Source of the DNA: Vulcanimicrobiota bacterium
GTDB lineage: Bacteria; Vulcanimicrobiota; Vulcanimicrobiia; Vulcanimicrobiales; Vulcanimicrobiaceae
Reading direction: 5' to 3'
DNA: 5,194 bases
Assembly (NCBI GenBank): GCA_030040695.1
Contig: JASHTE010000088.1
Coordinates: 1-5,194, forward strand
Shown here: positions 1 through 5,194 of the stretch, piece after piece
Layout of the letters: each line of letters starts with the position of its first letter
How positions within the stretch are numbered: position 1 is the stretch's first letter
Program-made: the position numbers and the translations under genes
The notes under the pieces: generated by a model
What the model saw: the letters and a program-made list of their open reading frames with translations, nothing else
Databases searched by the model: none
What the model was told of the DNA's origin: nothing

Positions 1-1008
1 CCCGCGATCGCCGCCGGGAATTGCTTTATCTTGAAACCGTCGGAGCGCGATCCTTCGGCCTCGCTCTTGATCGCGAAGCTGCTGCAGGATTCGGGCTTGC
101 CGGACGGCGTGCTCAACGTCGTTCACGGCGACAAGGTTGCGGTCGACGCGCTACTCGCGCATCCGCGCATCAATGCGATTTCGTTCGTCGGCTCGACGCC
201 GATCGCGCGTTACATCTACGAGACCGCAGCGAAGAGCGGCAAGCGGGTCCAGGCGCTGGGCGGTGCAAAGAATCATCTCGTCGTCATGCCCGATGCAGAT
301 CTCGATGCGGCAGCCGACGCGCTCGTCTCGAGCGCATATGGTTCGGCGGGGCAGCGCTGCATGGCGATCTCCGCCTGCGTGAGCGTCGGAGACGTATCGG
401 AACCGTTGATGCAACGCATCGTCGAGCGCATCGGAAAGCTCAAAGTCGGCGCCGGTCACGACGCCGCCAACGACATGGGCCCGGTGGTGACGCCCGCCGC
501 ACGCGATCGTATCCTCGGCTATATCGAGAGCGGCGTGAAAGAGGGCGCGAAGCTGATCGCCGACGGGAGAACGCTGCGCGTGCAAGGGTACGAGGAGGGC
601 TTCTTCATCGGCCCGACGCTCTTCGACGCCGTCACACCGAAGATGTCGATCTACCGCGATGAGATCTTTGGACCCGTGCTCGTGAACGTTCACGCGAAGT
701 CGCTCGACGAAGCACTCTCGATCGTCAACGCGAACCCGTACGGGAACGGAACGTCGATCTTCACCCGCAGCGGTGCGGCGGCGCGCACGTACCAGACGGA
801 GGTGCAGGTGGGAATGATCGGCATCAACGTGCCGATTCCGGTGCCCGTCGGCTACTACAGCTTCGGCGGCTGGAAAGCCTCGCTCTTTGGTGACTTGCAC
901 GTCTACGGCCCGGACAGCTTCCGCTTCTACACGCGTGGCAAGGTGGTGACGACGCGCTGGCACGAGAGCAACGCCGGAATGAATCTCGGGTTCCCGACGC
1001 ATAAATGA
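1..1008 (+). CDS. mmsA: CoA-acylating (methyl)malonate-semialdehyde dehydrogenase, 5'-truncated by window edge
   Basis: This enzyme oxidatively decarboxylates malonate or methylmalonate semialdehyde to acetyl-CoA or propionyl-CoA with NAD+ and CoA in the cytosol. The reading frame is open from base 1: the first codons read [20 protein letters not shown], a typical internal segment of the family, so the start lies upstream. 335 residues are visible of the usual roughly 490-500. In visible numbering, the catalytic Cys is C120 in [14 protein letters not shown] (residues 85-92) is the subfamily form, in which Ala replaces the general-base Glu of ordinary aldehyde dehydrogenases. [13 protein letters not shown] is the NAD-binding segment, EIFGPVL spans 221-227, and the C-terminal signature [10 protein letters not shown]...[12 protein letters not shown] lies around 275-298. 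The end ([12 protein letters not shown]...) is complete. Its place before preTA-hydA fits the last step of uracil and thymine breakdown. Beta-alanine, valine or inositol catabolism are alternative roles for the same enzyme. Confidence 0.95.
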   Translation, partial: PAIAAGNCFILKPSERDPSASLLIAKLLQDSGLPDGVLNVVHGDKVAVDALLAHPRINAISFVGSTPIARYIYETAAKSGKRVQALGGAKNHLVVMPDADLDAAADALVSSAYGSAGQRCMAISACVSVGDVSEPLMQRIVERIGKLKVGAGHDAANDMGPVVTPAARDRILGYIESGVKEGAKLIADGRTLRVQGYEEGFFIGPTLFDAVTPKMSIYRDEIFGPVLVNVHAKSLDEALSIVNANPYGNGTSIFTRSGAAARTYQTEVQVGMIGINVPIPVPVGYYSFGGWKASLFGDLHVYGPDSFRFYTRGKVVTTRWHESNAGMNLGFPTHK

Positions 1009-1015
1009 AGATCGC

Positions 1016-1063
1016 GTCGGTCCTTCGACTCCGCTCACTTCGTTCGCTGCGCTCAGGATGACA
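1016..1063 (+). repeat. Junction repeat copy 1 (forward), between mmsA and preT
   Basis: This GC-rich repeat starts GTCGGTCCTTCGACT and ends GCTCAGGATGACA. It begins 8 bp after the mmsA stop and fills nearly all of the mmsA-preT gap. Its terminal GGATGACA contains the ATG (1058) proposed as the preT start. The inner part is built from CGCTC/TTCG blocks, and the outer TCCT and AGGA are complementary. Related copies lie at 2335-2381, 3659-3703 (inverted), 3718-3768 and 5170-5194. Confidence 0.9.
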
Positions 1064-2401
1064 GAGCAAAACACATCACCTATGGCGTTTCCTGGCAAGG
1101 CAATACAGAAAGAGTTGTCGGACCGCGAGGTGTTCGTCGAGGCGAATCGTTGCCTCTACTGCTACGACGCGCCGTGCACGCGCGCGTGTCCGACGCACAT
1201 CGACATTCCGCGCTTCATCGCACAGATCGCCGACGGCAACGTCAAGGGGAGCGCGCGAACGATTCTCGAGGCCAACCCGATGGGCGCGTCGTGTGCGCGC
1301 GTCTGCCCGGTGGAAGAGCTGTGTGAGGGCGCCTGCGTTTACAACACGGAGAGCGAGACGCCGATTCGAATCGGCGACTTGCAGCGCTACGCAACCGACG
1401 AGCTGCGTGAATCGGGCGTGCAGCTGTTCGAACCCGGGCCGCCGACGGGAAAGCGTGTTGCGATCGTCGGCGGCGGCCCCGCGGGGCTCTCGACAGCGCG
1501 CGAGCTCAGGCGCTTCGGCCATGCTGTGACGATCTTCGAGGCGCACGACGAGCTCGGCGGGCTGAACACCTACGGCATCGTTCCTTTTCGCCTCGCCGGC
1601 GACGTTGCGCTCTGGGAGGCGCAGCAAGTAGTCGACCTCGGCTGCGACGTGCGCACCGGTGTGCGCGTCGGCGAGGGTGTCTCTGCGGCTGCGCTCGTCG
1701 ACGAGTACGACGCGGTCGTCCTCGCATGCGGCATGGGCAGCGTGCCGAAACTCGGCATTCCCGGTGAAGAGCACATCTGGGATGCGATCGAGTTTATCGA
1801 ACGCGCGAAGACGACGCGTGCCGCTCCCGGCCTGGGCAACCGCGTCGCGGTGATCGGTGCCGGTAATACCGCGATCGACGCGCTGACGTGCGCGAAGCGG
1901 CTCGGCGCCGAACGCGTGACGATGTACTACCGGCGGGGAGAGGCGAACATGTCGGCCTACGGGTTCGAGTACGATTTCGCGAAGGAAGAGGGCATCGAGT
2001 TTCGCTTCTTCTGCGCGCCCAAGCGCGTGATTGCCGAGAACGGCAGCATCGCCGGGCTCGAGCTCGCCCGCACGAACGGCGAAGGCTCCTTCGTCGAGCC
2101 GTGCGACACGGTGATCAGCGCGATCGGGCAGAGCCGTCTTATTTCCTCTATAGAAGCGCTCGGCGTCGAGCACGACGGCGGGGTCGTCCGCGTCGACGAC
2201 GCAATGCGGACGACGCGCGAGGGCATTTTCGCGGCAGGTGATTGCATCTTCGAGAAGGGCGCGCGCGAAGCGATGGTGGTGGAAGCGGCGGAGCAGGGGA
2301 AAATCGCGGCCTCGTCCGTCAACGAGTATCTCGGCGGTCCCTCGACTCTGCTCGCTAACGCTCGCTACGCTCGGGATGACAACGTTAACAATGGAGTATA
2401 G
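1058..2401 (+). CDS. preT: NAD-dependent dihydropyrimidine dehydrogenase, FAD/NAD-binding subunit PreT
   Basis: PreT takes electrons from NADH and passes them through its flavin and iron-sulfur clusters to PreA, which reduces uracil or thymine. The 447 residues compare with about 410 in E. coli PreT. The N-terminal iron-sulfur domain has Cys at 32, 35, 40 and 44 (CLYCYDAPCTRAC) and at 79, 83, 89 and 93. Q109 has the spacing of the unusual Gln ligand (Gln156) of mammalian dihydropyrimidine dehydrogenase. GGGPAG (138-143) binds FAD, GAGNTA (267-272) binds NAD(P), YRRG is at 291-294, and AAGDC (392-396) closes the FAD site. The start is uncertain: ATG 1058 lies inside a repeat without a properly spaced ribosome site, and ATG 1082 would also keep every cluster ligand. 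The last 20 residues (428-447) are encoded mainly by another repeat copy and are probably not ancestral. preA follows 5 bp after the stop. A glutamate-synthase small-subunit-like oxidoreductase is the alternative family, but pairing with preA argues for PreT. Confidence 0.94.
   Translation: MTEQNTSPMAFPGKAIQKELSDREVFVEANRCLYCYDAPCTRACPTHIDIPRFIAQIADGNVKGSARTILEANPMGASCARVCPVEELCEGACVYNTESETPIRIGDLQRYATDELRESGVQLFEPGPPTGKRVAIVGGGPAGLSTARELRRFGHAVTIFEAHDELGGLNTYGIVPFRLAGDVALWEAQQVVDLGCDVRTGVRVGEGVSAAALVDEYDAVVLACGMGSVPKLGIPGEEHIWDAIEFIERAKTTRAAPGLGNRVAVIGAGNTAIDALTCAKRLGAERVTMYYRRGEANMSAYGFEYDFAKEEGIEFRFFCAPKRVIAENGSIAGLELARTNGEGSFVEPCDTVISAIGQSRLISSIEALGVEHDGGVVRVDDAMRTTREGIFAAGDCIFEKGAREAMVVEAAEQGKIAASSVNEYLGGPSTLLANARYARDDNVNNGV
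2335..2381 (+). repeat. Junction repeat copy 2 (forward), inside the 3' end of preT
   Basis: The copy starts CGGTCCCTCGACT and ends GCTACGCTCGGGATGACA. It lies wholly inside the preT reading frame and encodes residues from about G427 to N441. The frame then runs on through VNNGV to a TAG at 2399. It matches copy 1 at both ends and differs in the middle CGCTC blocks. Confidence 0.88.
2393..2396 (+). promoter_or_regulatory. Shine-Dalgarno site of preA
   Basis: GGAG is followed by 10 bases before the preA ATG at 2407. It overlaps the last codons of preT (GGA GTA TAG), so preA translation is probably coupled to preT. Among the three starts in the window it is the only recognisable ribosome site at a plausible distance. 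Confidence 0.65.
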
Positions 2402-2406
2402 CAGCG

Positions 2407-3675
2407 ATGGCTGAGCTTTCTACGAATCTCGCAGGGATCAAGAGCCCGAACCCGTTTTGGCTGGCGTCGGCGCCGCCGACGAACAGCGGCTACCAAGTGC
2501 AGCGCGCCTTCGAGCAAGGCTGGGGCGGCGCGGTTTGGAAGACGCTCGGCACGCCCATCGTCAACGTGACGTCGCGTTTCGCCGGATTCAACTATCGCGA
2601 CTACCGGATGGTCGGGATGAACAACATCGAGCTCATCACCGATCGGCCGCTCGACGATAACTTGAAGGAGATCGCCGAGTGCAAGAAGGTGTTTCCGGAC
2701 CGCGCAATCGTCGCGTCGCTCATGGAAGTGTGCGAGCAGAAGCCTTGGCACGATCTCGTCAAGCGCGTGCAGGAGGTTGATATCGACGGCTTCGAGCTCA
2801 ACTTCGGCTGCCCGCACGGAATGAGCGAGCGCGGGATGGGCTCCGCGGTCGGGCAGCACCCAGACCTCATCGAGCGCGTCACGACCTTCGTCAAGGAAGT
2901 GGCGCGCGTTCCCGTGATCGTAAAGCTGACGCCGAACGTCACCGACGTGCGCTTCTCCGCGCGCGGTGCGGCACGAGGCGGCGCCGATGCGATCAGCCTC
3001 ATCAACACGATCAACAGCGTGATGGGCGTCGACCTCGACTCGTGGAAGCCGATTCCGCAGGTTGATGGAAAGAGCTCGCACGGCGGATACTGCGGGCCGG
3101 CGGTGAAGCCGATCGCGCTCAACATGGTGAGCGACTGCGCGCGCGACGCCGACGTCGGCATTCCCATCTCCGGGATCGGCGGCGTCGAGACGTGGCGTGA
3201 CGCGGTGGAGTTCATGCTCCTCGGTGCGACCAACGTTCAGGTCTGCACCGCCGTGATGCACCAAGGCTTCCGCATCGTTCGCGAGATGATCGACGGGCTC
3301 AACGACTACCTCGATGCGAAAGGCTTGCGTGCGGCGAGCGAGCTCGTCGGCAAGTCGCGCGACACGATCACCACCTGGGAGAACCTCAACCTCAACTACA
3401 AGATCGTCGCCGAGATTGATCAGTCCCGCTGCATCCACTGCAACAAATGCTACATCGCCTGCGAAGATGCGGCCCACCAGTGCATCGACCGCGTTGCGCG
3501 CGCCGGCAACGGGACGTACGATCTCGTCGTGGACGCCGAGCACTGCGTCGGCTGCAACCTCTGCATGATGGTCTGCCCGGTCGACTGCATCGACATGATC
3601 CGCGTCGACAAAGGCGTCCCCGCCCAGAGTTGGAAGGAGAGAAGTGCCGCTAATGCTTTGTCATCCGGAGCGTAG
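2407..3675 (+). CDS. preA: NAD-dependent dihydropyrimidine dehydrogenase, FMN/pyrimidine-binding subunit PreA
   Basis: PreA is the catalytic subunit that reduces the 5,6 double bond of uracil or thymine with electrons from PreT. At 422 residues it is close to the usual length of about 410-420. Residues 1 to about 310 form an FMN-binding TIM barrel like class I dihydroorotate dehydrogenase. It shows the ASAPPT start, K45 in WKTLG, N132 and the catalytic C135 in NFGCPHGMSERGMG, K173 in KLTPNVTD, N200-T201, and the phosphate-binding GIGG at 256-259. C135, K173 and N200 keep the exact spacing of Cys671, Lys709 and Asn736 of mammalian dihydropyrimidine dehydrogenase. The C-terminus is a 2[4Fe-4S] ferredoxin domain with Cys 342, 345, 348, 352 and 380, 383, 386, 390. 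The last five residues (LSSGA) and the TAG stop come from an inverted repeat copy. The ferredoxin domain and the adjacent preT exclude a simple dihydroorotate dehydrogenase. Confidence 0.96.
   Translation: MAELSTNLAGIKSPNPFWLASAPPTNSGYQVQRAFEQGWGGAVWKTLGTPIVNVTSRFAGFNYRDYRMVGMNNIELITDRPLDDNLKEIAECKKVFPDRAIVASLMEVCEQKPWHDLVKRVQEVDIDGFELNFGCPHGMSERGMGSAVGQHPDLIERVTTFVKEVARVPVIVKLTPNVTDVRFSARGAARGGADAISLINTINSVMGVDLDSWKPIPQVDGKSSHGGYCGPAVKPIALNMVSDCARDADVGIPISGIGGVETWRDAVEFMLLGATNVQVCTAVMHQGFRIVREMIDGLNDYLDAKGLRAASELVGKSRDTITTWENLNLNYKIVAEIDQSRCIHCNKCYIACEDAAHQCIDRVARAGNGTYDLVVDAEHCVGCNLCMMVCPVDCIDMIRVDKGVPAQSWKERSAANALSSGA
3634..3641 (+). promoter_or_regulatory. Strong Shine-Dalgarno-like AAGGAGAG, displaced from hydA
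   Basis: AAGGAGAG is the best ribosome-site match in the window. It lies inside the 3' end of preA, about 130 bases before the hydA ATG, with the double repeat in between. It can serve a short frame starting at GTG 3644 or ATG 3653. It may be the original hydA ribosome site, separated by repeat insertion (inference). Confidence 0.4.
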
Positions 3676-3766
3676 CGGCGAAGCCGCGGCGTCGAGGACC
3701 GACGCGATGACCGTTCGCGGCCGTTCGACTTCGCACTCGCTCACGCTCGTGCTACGCTCACCATGA
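3644..3766 (+). CDS. Possible repeat-derived leader peptide upstream of hydA (doubtful)
   Basis: A 40-codon frame begins at GTG 3644 (37 codons from ATG 3653) and stops at TGA 3764-3766, seven bases before the hydA ATG. It follows the AAGGAGAG at 3634, although both spacings (about 4 and 13 bases) are outside the best range. It runs through both repeat copies, and the peptide (MLCHPERSGEAAASR...) is low-complexity and typical of translated copies of this repeat. A protein function is unlikely. Its possible role is to bring ribosomes to hydA, which has no ribosome site of its own, by termination and re-initiation. This is inference. Confidence 0.2.
   Translation: MPLMLCHPERSGEAAASRTDAMTVRGRSTSHSLTLVLRSP
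3659..3703 (-). repeat. Junction repeat copy 3L (inverted), overlapping the preA stop
   Basis: Read on the minus strand it starts GTCGGTCCTCGAC and ends GCTACGCTCCGGATGACA, the same ends as the forward copies. On the plus strand its GCGTAGC supplies the preA stop TAG (3673-3675) and the last codons of preA. It contains a small perfect hairpin, GCGGC-GAA-GCCGC, at 3675-3687. Confidence 0.85.
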
Positions 3767-3768
3767 CA
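3718..3768 (+). repeat. Junction repeat copy 3R (forward), just upstream of hydA
   Basis: This forward copy is a little longer and more diverged: CGGCCGTTCGACT at the start and GCTACGCTCACCATGACA at the end. It ends five bases before the hydA ATG (3774). The ATG of its terminal ATGACA opens a four-codon frame, ATGACAATACTATGA, whose TGA overlaps the hydA start. Confidence 0.8.
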
Positions 3769-3773
3769 ATACT

Positions 3774-5165
3774 ATGAGTACCCTGATCAAGGGCGGGACC
3801 GTCGTTACCGCCGTCGACACCTACCCCGCGGACATACTAATTGAAGGCGAGCGGATCAGCGCGATCGGGCGCGGCCTGCAAAACGGCAAGCACGACACGA
3901 TCGACGCGAGCGACGCCTACGTTTTCCCCGGCGGCATCGACCCGCATACGCACTTGGACATGCCCTTCGGCGGCACCGTCACCGCCGATGACTTCGAGAG
4001 CGGGACGCGTGGCGCGGCGATGGGCGGAACGACGACGATCGTCGACTTCGCGCTTCACACGCGCGGGGATTCTCTGCTCAATGCCGTCAAGAAGTGGCAC
4101 GAGAAGGCGTCGGGCAAGGCGGTGATCGATTACGCCTTTCACCTGACGATCGCCGACGGGCGCGACGAGACGATGGCGGAGATCCCGAAGATGATCTCGG
4201 AGCAGGGCGTCAACTCGTTCAAAGTCTTCATGGCGTACAAACACGTACTCTACGTCGACGACGAGACGATCTTCAAGACCCTGCAAGCGTGCCGCGACGC
4301 GGGCGGCCTCGTGCAGGTGCATGCGGAGAACGGCGACGTGATCGAGGTCATCACGAAGCAAGCCTTGGCCGAAGGAAAGACCGCGCCGAAGTGGCATGCG
4401 CTGACGCGCCCGGTCGAGTGCGAGGGCGAGGCGACGCACCGCGCGATTCGCCTGGCCGAGATCGCGGGCGCACCGCTCTACGTCGTGCACGTCTCCTCGG
4501 CGATGGCCGCCGACGCGATCAGCGACGGCCGAAAGCGCGGCCTGCCCATCTACGGAGAGACTTGCCCGCAGTATCTCGTCTGCGATTTCAGCGATTACGA
4601 GCGGCCGGATTTCGAGGGCGCAAAGTACGTGCTCTCGCCACCGATTCGCGAGAAGTGGAATCAAAGCGTCTTGCTGCACAAGCTCAAGAACATGGAGTTG
4701 CAGAGTTTCGGCTCCGACCATTGCTCGTTCAATCTCTGCGGGCAAAAGGAGCTCGGCAAGAACGACTTCTCGAAGATTCCCAACGGCGCTCCGACGATCG
4801 AGGATCGCCTCGCGATTCTCTACGAGGTCGGCGTCAATGGCGGCGTGCTCGGCCTCAACGCCTTCGTCGCGCTCGGCTCCACGAATCCCGCGAAGCTCTT
4901 CGGCCTCTTTCCGCGCAAAGGCACGATCGCCATCGGGAGCGATGCCGACATCGTCGTGTGGGATCCGAAAGCGAAGCGAACCATCTCGGCGAAGACGCAC
5001 CACATGAACGTCGACAACAGCGTCTTCGAAGGCATGACGGTGACGGGCCGCCCGCGCTATGTGTTCTCACGTGGCACGATGGTTGCGGAAGGCGAGACGT
5101 TCGTCGGCAAAAAGGGCGCCGGCAAACACATCAAGAGCGATAGGTTCTATCCGGTGCAATTATGA
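3774..5165 (+). CDS. hydA: Dihydropyrimidinase / D-hydantoinase
   Basis: This binuclear metal amidohydrolase opens dihydrouracil or dihydrothymine (and 5-substituted hydantoins) to the N-carbamoyl-beta-amino acid, the step after PreTA. The 463 residues match the usual 455-475. All metal ligands are present: H58 and H60 in DPHTH, the carboxylated Lys K150 in FKVFMAYK, H183 in VHAENGD, H239 in VVHVSS and D315 in GSDHC. These positions are the standard ones for bacterial hydantoinases, as are the substrate-contact Y155 and N337. GSDADIVVWDP near the C-terminus completes the small beta domain. The start is chosen because MSTLIKGGTVVTA is the normal family N-terminus. No Shine-Dalgarno lies at the right distance, and a repeat ends five bases upstream. 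The residue match and the preTA neighbours support dihydropyrimidinase over allantoinase or dihydroorotase. Which substrates it prefers cannot be read from the sequence. Confidence 0.96.
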   Translation: MSTLIKGGTVVTAVDTYPADILIEGERISAIGRGLQNGKHDTIDASDAYVFPGGIDPHTHLDMPFGGTVTADDFESGTRGAAMGGTTTIVDFALHTRGDSLLNAVKKWHEKASGKAVIDYAFHLTIADGRDETMAEIPKMISEQGVNSFKVFMAYKHVLYVDDETIFKTLQACRDAGGLVQVHAENGDVIEVITKQALAEGKTAPKWHALTRPVECEGEATHRAIRLAEIAGAPLYVVHVSSAMAADAISDGRKRGLPIYGETCPQYLVCDFSDYERPDFEGAKYVLSPPIREKWNQSVLLHKLKNMELQSFGSDHCSFNLCGQKELGKNDFSKIPNGAPTIEDRLAILYEVGVNGGVLGLNAFVALGSTNPAKLFGLFPRKGTIAIGSDADIVVWDPKAKRTISAKTHHMNVDNSVFEGMTVTGRPRYVFSRGTMVAEGETFVGKKGAGKHIKSDRFYPVQL

Positions 5166-5169
5166 TATT

Positions 5170-5194
5170 CGGTCCTTCGACTTCGCTCACTTCG
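5170..5194 (+). repeat. Junction repeat copy 4 (forward), cut by window end
   Basis: The copy begins CGGTCCTTCGACTTCGCTCA four bases after the hydA stop and continues to the end of the window. It closely matches the first half of copy 1, including TCGCTCACTTCG versus CCGCTCACTTCG. The conserved ATGACA end would lie beyond the window. Confidence 0.8.

Larger units (their letters stand above)
3658..3769. repeat. Inverted pair of repeats able to form a long hairpin between preA and hydA
   Basis: The outer 19 bases at 3658-3676 and 3751-3769 are reverse complements except for three central positions: TTGTCAT and GAGCGTAGC pair perfectly on either side of a CCG/ACC bulge. The arms are the ends of two oppositely oriented repeat copies. 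The transcript could fold into a long imperfect hairpin. There is no run of T after it, so it is not a classical terminator, and it overlaps the preA stop and ends 4 bp before the hydA ATG. Confidence 0.75.

Noticed and set aside
824..1069. Short antisense frame beginning MLCHPERSERSERSRR over repeat copy 1
   Set aside because: The peptide is simply the translated repeat (CHPERSE-type low complexity) running into the antisense of mmsA. There is no sign of a real gene.
2365..3543. Long antisense open frame (392 codons) opposite preA, with similar ones at 1076-2173, 151-1098 and 3837-5003
   Set aside because: They lie opposite well-supported genes, give Arg/Asp/Val-rich proteins without recognisable motifs, and are expected from GC-rich codon use.
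2407..3675. preA as a dihydroorotate dehydrogenase (pyrD) or a glutamate-synthase-type fusion
   Set aside because: The NFGCPHGMSERGMG active-site segment, the C-terminal 2[4Fe-4S] domain and adjacent preT identify the dihydropyrimidine dehydrogenase subunit.
3658..3769. Rho-independent terminator between preA and hydA
   Set aside because: The hairpin is not followed by a T tract, and hydA starts directly after it in the same pathway. Kept only as a structured repeat pair.
1016..5194. CRISPR array
   Set aside because: The repeats are spaced by whole genes, vary internally and occur in both orientations. There are no regular spacers and no cas genes.
1..5194. A previously undescribed defence, mobile or biosynthetic gene system
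   Set aside because: All four genes are recognisable pyrimidine-catabolism enzymes with intact active sites. No transposase, nuclease, toxin or unknown conserved gene is present.

Overview
This window is a single-strand (+) run of four genes for reductive pyrimidine (uracil/thymine) breakdown. In order they are the 3' two-thirds of a CoA-acylating (methyl)malonate-semialdehyde dehydrogenase (mmsA, 1-1008), the two subunits of an NAD-dependent dihydropyrimidine dehydrogenase (preT 1058-2401; preA 2407-3675), and a dihydropyrimidinase/D-hydantoinase (hydA, 3774-5165). Catalytic or cofactor residues are visible in all four, and none is frameshifted. PreTA would reduce uracil or thymine to the dihydropyrimidine, and HydA would open the ring to the N-carbamoyl-beta-amino acid. 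A beta-ureidopropionase and an aminotransferase, not seen here, would give malonate or methylmalonate semialdehyde, which MmsA would convert to acetyl-CoA or propionyl-CoA. The block therefore looks like a near-complete carbon and nitrogen salvage operon whose two middle steps lie outside the window.

The most distinctive feature is not a protein. A GC-rich repeat of about 45-50 bp, of the type beginning CGGTCCTTCGACT and ending GGATGACA, occupies every gene junction: mmsA/preT, preT/preA, preA/hydA (two copies facing each other) and hydA/next gene (cut by the window end). The copies reach into the genes. One supplies the candidate ATG of preT, one encodes the last 20 residues of PreT, and one supplies the last five residues and the stop codon of PreA. 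The double copy separates a strong, now orphaned Shine-Dalgarno sequence from the start of hydA.

The DNA is GC-rich with G/C-ending codons. From memory, dense intergenic repeats of this kind occur in genomes of little-cultured soil lineages such as Eremiobacterota/WPS-2, Chloroflexota and Acidobacteriota. That assignment is tentative and cannot be settled from this window.

No RNA genes, CRISPR array, transposase, phage gene or classical terminator was found, and no gene-free stretch exceeds about 100 bp. I see no evidence of a new multi-gene system. The unusual biology lies in the repeats and how they have reshaped gene ends and translation signals.
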